Shown in pieces: positions 15,047 to 21,264 of a DNA stretch of 24,746 bases. Position 1 is the first letter of the stretch. Each line of letters begins with the position of its first letter. The position numbers were made by a program, and so were the translations under genes. The notes under the pieces are model-generated. The model ran no database searches, had not been told where the DNA came from, and saw nothing but the letters and a program-made list of their open reading frames with translations. Source of the DNA: DASXMX01 sp036794395. Lineage in GTDB: Bacteria; Planctomycetota; Phycisphaerae; Tepidisphaerales; Tepidisphaeraceae. The stretch covers positions 1 to 24,746 of the forward strand of contig DAIRGS010000079.1 of the NCBI GenBank assembly GCA_036794395.1. The letters run 5' to 3'.

Positions 15047-15074
15047 CCCCGGCGGGACTCCGCTGGGGGTTTTT
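15047..15074 (+). terminator. Intrinsic terminator after the small basic protein
   Basis: CCCCGGCG (15047-15054) pairs with CGCTGGGG (15061-15068) with one mismatch around a short loop, followed by a G and five T (15070-15074). It ends the rightward transcript from the membrane/GAF-like genes. Confidence 0.75.
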
Positions 15075-15118
15075 ATGCGCCATCGTCCAAAACTACCCGC
15101 GCCATTTGCCTTGTGGCG

Positions 15119-15167
15119 AACGATTCGAAGGTGGGTTGACCATTGACCCATCCGAAGGATCGACGCG
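15119..15167 (+). repeat. Non-coding repeat, copy B
   Basis: Diverged second copy of 13441-13490, in the same orientation, 1.68 kb away. Besides the main blocks, the 20-odd bases before it (GCGCC, TTGCC) are also partly shared, and both copies are followed by GGGATTG. Here the hairpin is ATCC-GAA-GGAT. The two copies bracket the integrase stub and the GAF-like pair. Confidence 0.5.
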
Positions 15168-15243
15168 TCAGCGGGGCGGGGATTGAAAACGATGACATCG
15201 TGTCATTGTTTAATTGTGCTCCCGTGTCACAATTGGAAAAACA

Positions 15244-15258
15244 GTAACACCATGTTAC
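15244..15258. promoter_or_regulatory. GTAACA-CCA-TGTTAC inverted repeat (operator candidate)
   Basis: The arms are perfect 6-mers with a 3-base spacer. The same half-site appears as GTAACAC and GTGTTAC at 15719-15743, on the other side of the HTH gene at 15419-15619. This placement suggests a binding site for that regulator. Confidence 0.45.
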
Positions 15259-15265
15259 CGATTCC

Positions 15266-15296
15266 GTCGGTGGTAAATTTACCACCGACCCTTTTT
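15266..15296 (+). terminator. Strong intrinsic terminator: 24-bp perfect palindrome plus T-run
   Basis: GTCGGTGGTAAA (15266-15277) is followed directly by its exact reverse complement (15278-15289), then CC and five T (15292-15296). The T-run is on the + strand only. No gene lies between it and the terminator at 15047-15074, so its transcript is unknown. Confidence 0.7.
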
Positions 15297-15418
15297 GGCT
15301 TGCTCGGCCGCGATCCTGGCCATCGTGCATGCGATTTCCCAAAATGGAAGGGTTGCCGATTTGGGATTATCTGAAAACCGCAGATACGGGATTCTGATAA
15401 ATCCAAAGGCACACGATG

Positions 15419-15619
15419 TTACTTTGATTTCGCTGGACGCCCCGGCTTGCGTGTCTTGGCCAGCTCTTTCACCTTAGCGACGGAGACGAGTTTCGTTTCA
15501 AGGTGGCGAACCTTCCCCTTCTTCGATTTGAGCAATCCGAGTTTCACCCACTGGCCTACCGAGGTGCGGCTAACGCCAGCGGCAATTGCGGCCTGTCGAA
15601 TAGTCTGCAAATCATCCAT
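15419..15619 (-). CDS. Small HTH regulator with AT-hook-like tail
   Basis: A 66-residue DNA-binding protein read leftward. Residues about 5-45 form a MerR-like HTH (IRQAAIAAGVSRTSVGQWVK, then LGLLKSKKGKVRHLET) followed by a wing. The C-terminus KTRKPGRPAKSK has the GRP core of an AT-hook, which binds the minor groove. I chose ATG 15619; in-frame ATGs at 15637 and 15643 are possible, and no start has a strong ribosome site. It faces away from the operon at 15786 and is flanked by matching inverted repeats, as expected for the element's switch repressor or activator. Confidence 0.72.
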   Translation of the reverse strand: MDDLQTIRQAAIAAGVSRTSVGQWVKLGLLKSKKGKVRHLETKLVSVAKVKELAKTRKPGRPAKSK

Positions 15620-15665
15620 TCTCGCCGAGTATGACATATGCACAGATTATTTCAATCCCCGGCAA

Positions 15666-15694
15666 TTGATTTAATCTGGTCATATGATTAGATT
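15666..15694 (+). promoter_or_regulatory. Predicted promoter of the small-protein operon
   Basis: TTGATT (15666-15671), a 17-bp spacer and TAGATT (15689-15694) make a fair sigma70-type promoter. Transcription would start near 15701, just before the GTAACAC inverted repeat. The surrounding CAGATTA (15646) and TAATCTG (15672) also form an inverted repeat over the -35 region. Confidence 0.45.
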
Positions 15695-15718
15695 GCGTTG
15701 GTTATCTGCATTGTGCGG

Positions 15719-15743
15719 GTAACACAGTGCCCCCGCGTGTTAC
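15719..15743. promoter_or_regulatory. GTAACAC-N11-GTGTTAC inverted repeat (operator candidate)
   Basis: Perfect 7-bp arms at 15719-15725 and 15737-15743 with an 11-base spacer, inside the predicted leader of the operon starting at 15786. The half-site is shared with 15244-15258. It may be an operator for the HTH regulator or an RNA hairpin. Confidence 0.5.
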
Positions 15744-15785
15744 AGCACCGGGGGCGTGGTCAAACCTTCTCACAAAGGCTGGACA

Positions 15786-16037
15786 ATGCCAAGTCTACAC
15801 CGGCGCGGGCATTCCCGCGATTTATCAGATATCCCCCTCAAGTGGCGCAGGCGATTGGCACGGTACGCCGATGCCCTGGCTCATGCGTGGGACGAATGGT
15901 CGGACACCATCGACGCGATCGAAGATCCAGAGACGGACGCCGACGCCGAAGACATGGGGCTGGCGTTCGCCCAATTCTCTCGACTCCGCCGGCTGGGGGG
16001 TGAAGTTCGACCCCGCTTTCGTTCTCAGGATGGATGA
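15786..16037 (+). CDS. Small helical protein, first gene of the control operon
   Basis: Not recognised. The 83-residue protein has a basic N-terminus, then PLKWRRRLARYADALAHAWD, then an acidic helix (DAIEDPETDADAEDMGLAFA) and a basic end (RLRRLGGEVRPRFR). AAGG precedes ATG 15786. Its stop lies inside the start of the next gene (8-base overlap). The mixed basic/acidic helices suggest a protein or DNA partner, but no family is evident. Confidence 0.65.
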   Translation: MPSLHRRGHSRDLSDIPLKWRRRLARYADALAHAWDEWSDTIDAIEDPETDADAEDMGLAFAQFSRLRRLGGEVRPRFRSQDG

Positions 16038-16209
16038 GATGAAAGAGCAGGCGATGGATTGCACAGACACATTTTTAGAGGACGGAGAAGACCCGGACCC
16101 CATGGGCGGAAAAGACAGCGCCGACGATGCAGACGCGGACGCCAGTGACAACGATATCGAATGTGAGATGGGCGGCGATTACGTCCCGCGCGCAAGGGGG
16201 GCAGCATGA
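16030..16209 (+). CDS. Very acidic small protein
   Basis: A 59-residue protein overlapping the previous stop by 8 bases and the next start by ATGA. From residue about 12 it is dominated by Asp and Glu (FLEDGEDPDPMGGKDSADDA, DADASDNDIECEMGGD). Strongly acidic small proteins from mobile elements sometimes mimic DNA and block host nucleases or regulators; that is only a possibility here. The coding call rests on the tight overlaps. Confidence 0.5.
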   Translation: MDEMKEQAMDCTDTFLEDGEDPDPMGGKDSADDADADASDNDIECEMGGDYVPRARGAA

Positions 16210-16409
16210 GCCGCACATACCCAAAAGCCAAAAGGCTACTTCAAATCGTCGCCGGCACCCGTGCCGCGGTGGGCACGATCGACAGCGCCACCGGCACCAT
16301 TACCTTCTCTCACGGACCTCCGAAGATGCCAAGGCTGTCTGAGACCGGCGCGAAGCGGCGGCACGTCGCGGCGGATTTCCTGGCGATGCTGAAAGGCGGG
16401 AAACGATGA
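16206..16409 (+). CDS. Small basic protein in the control operon
   Basis: Not recognised. The 67-residue protein has a basic N-terminus (RTYPKAKRLL), a central beta-like part (GTIDSATGTITFSHG) and a basic end (GAKRRHVAADFLAMLKGG). ATGA overlaps join it to both neighbours. Together with the acidic protein just before it, it could form a charge-complementary pair, but this is speculation. Confidence 0.6.
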   Translation: MSRTYPKAKRLLQIVAGTRAAVGTIDSATGTITFSHGPPKMPRLSETGAKRRHVAADFLAMLKGGKR

Positions 16410-16753
16410 AACGTGTTGAATTGCCCAGCGCCGACGATTACCCGCCCAGCGATCTGGCCTTCACTATTCCAGTTGACGGGGATTGCCAAGAGCCGGTCTG
16501 GTGCGATGGCGACGTGGTTCTATTCAGCTACGCCATCGTAGAGACCGAAGGCATCTTGCCGGGCAAGAGCTACTACATCGCCTTCATTGACGGCACCACC
16601 ACGTTTAAGCGCGTGTTCCTGGATGAGAAGGATCATGGCGTGTTGATTCTCCGATGCTGGAATCGGAAATACCCGCTCGATCGACGCGTTCCCCGCGAGA
16701 ATGTGAAGGGGATTGCACGCGCGATTAGCAAGATGGTTCGGCCAGAAGGGTAG
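16406..16753 (+). CDS. Stand-alone S24/LexA-like domain with Cys in place of catalytic Ser
   Basis: A 115-residue protein matching the C-terminal peptidase half of LexA, UmuD and phage repressors: FTIPVDGDCQEPVWCDGDVV is the nucleophile region, GKSYYIAFIDGTTTFKRVF carries the expected Lys, and the end (LRCWNRKYPLDRRVPRENVK) matches the SxNxxYP region and final strand. The usual GDSMEP reads GDCQEP, so Ser is replaced by Cys. There is no HTH or cleavage segment in the protein. It could be an inactive dimerisation domain, a Cys variant, or a partner to a separate HTH protein. It is the last gene of the operon, and a terminator follows. Confidence 0.75.
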   Translation: MKRVELPSADDYPPSDLAFTIPVDGDCQEPVWCDGDVVLFSYAIVETEGILPGKSYYIAFIDGTTTFKRVFLDEKDHGVLILRCWNRKYPLDRRVPRENVKGIARAISKMVRPEG

Positions 16754-16785
16754 AACATCCCGGCAAATTAAAACGAGCGTTTCAC

Positions 16786-16817
16786 GGGCGGGAGGCGATG
16801 ACCTTCCCGCCCTTTTT
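16786..16817 (+). terminator. Intrinsic terminator of the control operon
   Basis: GGGCGGGA (16786-16793) pairs with TCCCGCCC (16805-16812) and is followed by five T (16813-16817). It sits between convergent genes and mainly serves the + strand operon. Confidence 0.85.
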
Positions 16818-16826
16818 ATTTCCGCT

Positions 16827-17102
16827 CTAAGGAAGCAGATTCACAATCTGCCGGCAGTAGGCGAGGATTTCGTTAAAGCATTGGACTGCTACTAGCTCGC
16901 CGGTGAACTGTTCTTTCACAATCTCCACCTCTGGCGGCAAAATGGGGATAAGCTCGGGGCAATCTTTGGCTGTGGCAGCGTGAAGTTTGTTATAGTCGAG
17001 TGCATAACTAAGACTTGGCGGGCGCGCCCGAGCGGCGGCCGTCATTGTCTCGATAGCCTGAACGAACCCCATCGCCTTCTGTTTGAGGTGTCCGGTGTTC
17101 AT
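16827..17102 (-). CDS. Small helical cargo protein, second of a two-gene unit
   Basis: Not recognised. The 91-residue protein is mainly helical (QKAMGFVQAIETMTAAARAR and ELVAVQCFNEILAYCRQIVN) around a Pro-rich middle. Its ATG overlaps the stop of the gene at 17099-17455 as ATGA, so the two are co-translated. The pair is read leftward, opposite to the rest of the element, and lies within 500 bp of the tRNA attachment site, a usual place for cargo such as defence or conflict genes. Confidence 0.65.
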   Translation of the reverse strand: MNTGHLKQKAMGFVQAIETMTAAARARPPSLSYALDYNKLHAATAKDCPELIPILPPEVEIVKEQFTGELVAVQCFNEILAYCRQIVNLLP

Positions 17103-17455
17103 TTTGCGTCGTCCTTTTCAGTTGGGAGAACGACGGGGATTGTGAACTTGACCCGGCTCACGACCTCATTGTCGTTCTTCGATTGCCCAGACGAACCGAG
17201 CGTCAGTATCCCGACGATGAGGCCGACGCCGCCTTTGGTTTGCGTGCCATCACTGGTGCTCAGCGCCACATCGAATTCAACCGGGTGGGCAACATCAGCA
17301 CGATAGTTCACCGATTGCATTACCCCATGCGAGTTTCGCACTGGAAGATGAAGTGGGTTGACGCGAGCGCCCTTGGCGCGGCCGTACTCCTGCGCCGCCA
17401 CTACCCCGTCGATAATCTGCTTGATCGTTTCGGAGACAAACTCTTTAAGATCCAT
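17099..17455 (-). CDS. Cargo protein with a Trypco2-like beta domain
   Basis: A 118-residue protein. Residues 1-30 are a helix (MDLKEFVSETIKQIIDGVVA). The rest is a small beta sandwich with VEFDVALSTSDGTQTKGGVG, IVGILTLGSSGQSKN and VSRVKFTIPVVLP. This pattern recurs in many bacterial hypothetical proteins and resembles the trypsin-co-occurring domain 2 linked by others to NTP-dependent conflict systems; the match is from memory. ATG 17455 has GGGAG 6 bp upstream. It heads a coupled pair with the gene at 16827. No protease or STAND gene is present, so any conflict role is inference. Confidence 0.65.
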   Translation of the reverse strand: MDLKEFVSETIKQIIDGVVAAQEYGRAKGARVNPLHLPVRNSHGVMQSVNYRADVAHPVEFDVALSTSDGTQTKGGVGLIVGILTLGSSGQSKNDNEVVSRVKFTIPVVLPTEKDDAK

Positions 17456-17547
17456 GCCCGCTCCCAAAGAATGCGCCGCTGAATTCCCCCCCCCGATTCA
17501 CCTTCGAAATGCGACCAACATCCCCGCCCCGAAAACAATCTTTTTGC

Positions 17548-17567
17548 GGTAGCACTGGCGTAGCACG
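17548..17567. promoter_or_regulatory. Right arm-type integrase sites
   Basis: GGTAGCACT (17548-17556) and CGTAGCACG (17559-17567) are direct copies with an 11-bp period, in the same orientation and spacing as GGTAGCACG x2 at 387-406. They end 25 bp before the right attachment repeat. They fit arm-type sites on the opposite arm of the excised element. Confidence 0.65.
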
Positions 17568-17592
17568 GAAGGAGTCGAATCGTCGTAAGTAT

Positions 17593-17665
<73 letters not shown>

Positions 17666-17677
17666 GATGCGGTAGGA

Positions 17678-17705
17678 ACAATAGCGGGGGGAGGGGAGTT
17701 GTCAA
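17678..17705 (-). promoter_or_regulatory. Promoter of tRNA-Lys
   Basis: On the minus strand a consensus -35 TTGACA (17705-17700), a 16-bp spacer and -10 TATTGT (17683-17678) lie 13 bp before the tRNA 5' end. The promoter is on the chromosomal side and so is untouched by integration. Confidence 0.75.
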
Positions 17706-17748
17706 GCGGGGCTGAATCACGCGATACGGTGCGTAAATATCGGCGAGG

Positions 17749-18843
17749 TCAGGGGTGTTGCGGGCCGTTTAATTCGAGCAGTGCGCGGTACTGGGGGATG
17801 ACTGCCGGCCATGCAAAGCGGCGGCGAATGTCCTGTGTTGCAGCGGCGATGAATTGATCCTGGAGTACTGGGTTGTTGAGAAGTTTTGCGATTGCCGAGG
17901 CCAGTGCATCGGGTGCGCGGGCGGGGACCAGAAGGCCGGTTCGATTCTGCACGATAACATCACGAATCCCCGGGGCGTTTGTTCCGATGACCGGAATGCC
18001 GGCGGCCATGGCTTCGATCAAAACCAGCCCGAACCCTTCGGCGTCGGAGGGTAGCACAAGCATCGCAATCTGGCGCAAAGCATCCTGGGGTTGAGCGACC
18101 GAGCCGTGCAGGGTGACCATTTTGGATAGCCCCAAGGTGGCAATCAGTTTCTCGATTGCGGGGCGTTCTGAGCCCTCGCCAAACAAGTGGAGGTGTACCC
18201 GGCCCTTCAGAATGCGCGTCGCATAGAGCAGGTCGGGGATGCGCTTGATCGGATCAAGCCGGCCGATAAACCCGATGGGGATAGGGGAGGTTCCAAATTG
18301 TGATGCGGCGATTTGTGGAACACATGCAAAATCTTCCAGATCGATTGCATTTGAGACGATCGAAATTTTATCACTAGGAATGTCGGCCCATTGCTGAGCC
18401 GCGATGGCCACGGAGGGAGATGGCACGACGATTCGATCGGCCGCGTGCTGGGCAATTGATTGAGCGGCCCAGTGCCAACGTGGATACGGCTGCGTGGTCT
18501 GGATTGACTGAAGGAATCGCGCCGTCTTGCAAAAAGGCGCGATTGCCGCCGCCGCGGCGTTAGCGTGGATCAGAAAACTGAAAACGGTGTCATATTGCTC
18601 GGCGCGGATCAAGTGGCCCAGGCGGAAGATGGCCGCGAAGTCGGTGGCGCCTTTGGCGTTGAGTGGGAAGACGCGCACGCCGGCGGCCTCAAGTTGATCC
18701 GCAACCGGGCCGCGTGGTGACAGGCATGCGACATCCACCCGCGCGCTCGGCGGATCGTTTAGACGGATCGCAAGCTCCCGGACAACGGTGGGCGTTCCGC
18801 CAATTTTCAAATCGGTGATGAGAAGCAGGATGCGGCGATGCAT
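17749..18843 (-). CDS. GT4-family glycosyltransferase
   Basis: A 364-residue cytoplasmic or membrane-associated enzyme that should transfer a sugar from a nucleotide donor to a glycan or lipid. The N-terminal Rossmann half starts with RILLLITDLKIGGTPTVVRE, the usual GT-B Gly-rich acceptor loop. The C-terminal half has IGFIGRLDPIKRIPDLL and the retaining E-x7-E motif (Glu269, Glu277 in EGFGLVLIEAMAAGIPVIGT). The length is normal. It is read leftward, ends about 84 bp before the tRNA, and the gene at 18860 lies just upstream, possibly in the same operon. Substrate and product cannot be told. Confidence 0.9.
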   Translation of the reverse strand: MHRRILLLITDLKIGGTPTVVRELAIRLNDPPSARVDVACLSPRGPVADQLEAAGVRVFPLNAKGATDFAAIFRLGHLIRAEQYDTVFSFLIHANAAAAAIAPFCKTARFLQSIQTTQPYPRWHWAAQSIAQHAADRIVVPSPSVAIAAQQWADIPSDKISIVSNAIDLEDFACVPQIAASQFGTSPIPIGFIGRLDPIKRIPDLLYATRILKGRVHLHLFGEGSERPAIEKLIATLGLSKMVTLHGSVAQPQDALRQIAMLVLPSDAEGFGLVLIEAMAAGIPVIGTNAPGIRDVIVQNRTGLLVPARAPDALASAIAKLLNNPVLQDQFIAAATQDIRRRFAWPAVIPQYRALLELNGPQHP

Positions 18844-18859
18844 TCGGGCGACTCATCTT

Positions 18860-19573
18860 TCACGCTTTTGATTCAGCGGCTCGCTCAACGAGCAGGCGGA
18901 AAAGCGCCAAATGATCCGGCTCATTGTGAAGGCGCTCGGGATGCCACTGTACGCCCAAAAACAACGGGAAGCTGGGATCTTCAATTCCTTCGATGATTCC
19001 ATCGGGCGCCGTCCCGATGATGCGCAAGCCGCGTCCGACATTTTTGACCGCCTGTTTGTGGCTGCTATTGGCGTTGATGTCGGTTTTGCCGACCGCTTTT
19101 GCGACCAGCGAATCGGAATTTACCCGCACCGCGTGGCGGGGCATGATGTCATCTGTCTTGCGATGTTCGATTTGGGGTGTCCGATTTTCCCCCGGGATGA
19201 ATTGAGTGAGTGATCCGCCGCGGAAAACGTTCATCAGTTGTGAGCCAAGGCAGATGCCCAGCACCGGCATCCGTCGACGTTCCACCTCGGCCAGCAGCGC
19301 GGTTTCGAATCCTTGCCTGGCGGGATCAATTGGAACGGCCTTGGGGTGATACGGTTCGCCGTACAGCGAAGGATCGAGATCATTTCCGCCGCTGAGTAAA
19401 ATGCCATCAAGCGTATCGATGTACTGGGAGATTAGCGAGATATCCGTACGGTAAGGCAGCAGGAAGGGCAAACCGCCCGCTTTTTCGACTGAGGTTGCGT
19501 AGGCCGTGGGCGATTCGTACTGCTCGGGCCGATCATGTGTATCAACAGTAATTCCAATTCGGGGGAGAGACAT
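18860..19573 (-). CDS. Gamma-glutamyl-GABA hydrolase-like peptidase C26
   Basis: A 237-residue class-I glutamine amidotransferase-fold hydrolase, of the PuuD type that frees GABA or glutamate from gamma-glutamyl compounds. The nucleophile is Cys108 in VLGICLGSQ, and His211/Glu213 are in VQWHPE; NSSHKQAV and ILLSGGNDLDPSLYGE are family signatures. I chose the ATG at 19573 because the protein then starts with the usual MSLPRIGITVD; an upstream ATG (19657) would add a poor 28-residue tail. It lies 16 bp before the glycosyltransferase start and runs the same way. True substrate unknown. Confidence 0.88.
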   Translation of the reverse strand: MSLPRIGITVDTHDRPEQYESPTAYATSVEKAGGLPFLLPYRTDISLISQYIDTLDGILLSGGNDLDPSLYGEPYHPKAVPIDPARQGFETALLAEVERRRMPVLGICLGSQLMNVFRGGSLTQFIPGENRTPQIEHRKTDDIMPRHAVRVNSDSLVAKAVGKTDINANSSHKQAVKNVGRGLRIIGTAPDGIIEGIEDPSFPLFLGVQWHPERLHNEPDHLALFRLLVERAAESKA

Positions 19574-19756
19574 GTGGGCAGCGTATGATCCGCGGGTGGC
19601 GTGGGCAAGATGACAAAAGCCACGGATGGCATGTTGGAATTGTCCGCGTTGGGCCATCTAATGAATTGGCGCACGTCCAATGGCGGGTGGCAAGACCCCA
19701 TAACATCCGAAAATCAGGTAGGATATGCTGAAATAACCCGGCCAGCCGGACGTTAA

Positions 19757-21196
19757 ATGGGTGTTCAAACCACGAGGACCATGTCATCCACGCACCCTTC
19801 TTTTGAGGCATACGAGCCAAGTTCGCAGGACCCGTTTGACCGTGTAAAGGCGGCGCATTTGCTCAATCGCGCCGGCTTTGGCGGCACCGAAGCGGAAGTG
19901 CAAAAGGTCATCGGTCTTGGTCCAAAAGGCGCGGTCGATTGGCTGCTGGATTTTTCAAATGCCTCGGCGGATGAGCAGAACAGCGCCGATGTTCCGGATC
20001 TATCGCCCATCAAAGGCCCGGCCGGAAATTTCCGCGAGCTTCGGAAGCAGCTTCAAACGCAAACGCCCGAGCAGCGCAAGCAGCTGATGAAGCAGTTTCA
20101 GATGGCCAATCGCGAAGCATTCATGGCCACCTTTGCGTGGTGGATGAAGCGGATGGCCGGGGGGTCGCACCCGCTTCAGGAAAAGCTGACGCTGTTCTGG
20201 CACGGCCACTTCACCACCAGCTTTCGCGAGGAGCGGGCGGCGCTGTTGATCTGGGAGCAGAATGAATTGCTGCGGAAGATGGCCGGGGGGAATTTTCGGA
20301 AGATGCTTCACGCGGTATCGCGCGACCCGGCAATGCTGGATTATTTGAACAACAACCAGAACCGCAAAGGCCATCCGAATGAAAACTTTGCCCGCGAAGT
20401 CATGGAGCTGTTTACGCTGGGCATCGGGAACTATTCGGAAAATGACATTAAGGAAGGCGCTCGCGCATTTACGGGGTGGATGCACGATGGGGATCAGTTT
20501 GTATTCAATCGCCGGCAGCACGATGAAGGGATGAAGCGTTTCCTGGGCAAATCCGGGAACTTCAACGGCGATGACGTGCTGAACATTATTCTTGAGAAGC
20601 CGGACTGCGCGAAGTTTATTTCTTCAGAGCTTTTCGCGTGGTTTGTCCGTCCCGATCCCGAGCCAGCGCAGGTCGACGCGATGGCAAAGCAACTTCGCGA
20701 CGGGGACTACGAGTTGAGGCCCGTAATCAAGACGTTGCTGACGAGCAAGGCGTTTTACAGCGCCGAATCGATCGGCGTTCAGATCAAGAGTCCGGTGCAG
20801 CTGGTCGCGGGAACGATTCATCTGCTGGGCATCGAGATGCCACCGCCGCAGGCCATCTTCAACGGGCTGCAGTTGATGGGGCAGGTGCCGCTCATGCCTC
20901 CGAATGTGAAGGGCTGGCCGGGCGGACATAACTGGATCAATGCCAGTACGCTGTTCGCGCGCTACAACTCGGGCGTGAGGCTCGCGCAGTCCAAGCTGGA
21001 TATCGCGGGGCTTTCAGAGGTCAATGCGGCACCGGCGGCCGTGGATGCGCTGGTCGATCGCCTAATTCAGCGACCAGTAGAAGACAAAAAGCGAAAAGAG
21101 TTGATCGAGGGTTATGAGAGTAAGACGAAAACGGATCAGTCGATCCGTGCGGTGGTGCAGCTCATTGTGTCGATGCCGGAGTATCAACTCTGCTGA
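19757..21196 (+). CDS. DUF1800 protein
   Basis: A 479-residue protein of the DUF1800 family, recognised from AAHLLNRAGFGGTEAEVQK (about 32-50), WHGHFTTSFREE (about 154-165) and NENFAREVMELFTLGIGNYS (about 207-226). In many bacteria, especially planctomycetes, it is encoded beside a DUF1501 gene, as here. The molecular function is unknown; the pair is thought to act at the cell surface. No signal peptide is evident. The start could be ATG 19757 or 19781 (MSSTHPS); neither has a clean ribosome site. Confidence 0.9.
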   Translation: MGVQTTRTMSSTHPSFEAYEPSSQDPFDRVKAAHLLNRAGFGGTEAEVQKVIGLGPKGAVDWLLDFSNASADEQNSADVPDLSPIKGPAGNFRELRKQLQTQTPEQRKQLMKQFQMANREAFMATFAWWMKRMAGGSHPLQEKLTLFWHGHFTTSFREERAALLIWEQNELLRKMAGGNFRKMLHAVSRDPAMLDYLNNNQNRKGHPNENFAREVMELFTLGIGNYSENDIKEGARAFTGWMHDGDQFVFNRRQHDEGMKRFLGKSGNFNGDDVLNIILEKPDCAKFISSELFAWFVRPDPEPAQVDAMAKQLRDGDYELRPVIKTLLTSKAFYSAESIGVQIKSPVQLVAGTIHLLGIEMPPPQAIFNGLQLMGQVPLMPPNVKGWPGGHNWINASTLFARYNSGVRLAQSKLDIAGLSEVNAAPAAVDALVDRLIQRPVEDKKRKELIEGYESKTKTDQSIRAVVQLIVSMPEYQLC

Positions 21197-21264
21197 GCCG
21201 ACGCCCCATGGCTGATGAACGAATGAAAACTGACAATTAAGAACGGCGAGAATTGAGGACTTTT

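Larger units (their letters stand above)
15075..15418. other. Non-coding stretch between two terminators, possible small RNA
   Basis: No gene is supported. The stretch contains non-coding repeat copy B (15119-15167), an AATTGTG/CACAATT inverted repeat (15212-15218 and 15228-15234), a GTAACA/TGTTAC inverted repeat (15244-15258) and a very strong hairpin with a T-run ending at 15296. An unattached terminator about 220 bp after the previous one suggests a short untranslated transcript between them. I see nothing in 15297-15418. Confidence 0.45.

Noticed and set aside
18050..18058. GGTAGCACA as another integrase arm site
   Set aside because: Single copy inside the glycosyltransferase gene on the chromosome; expected by chance.
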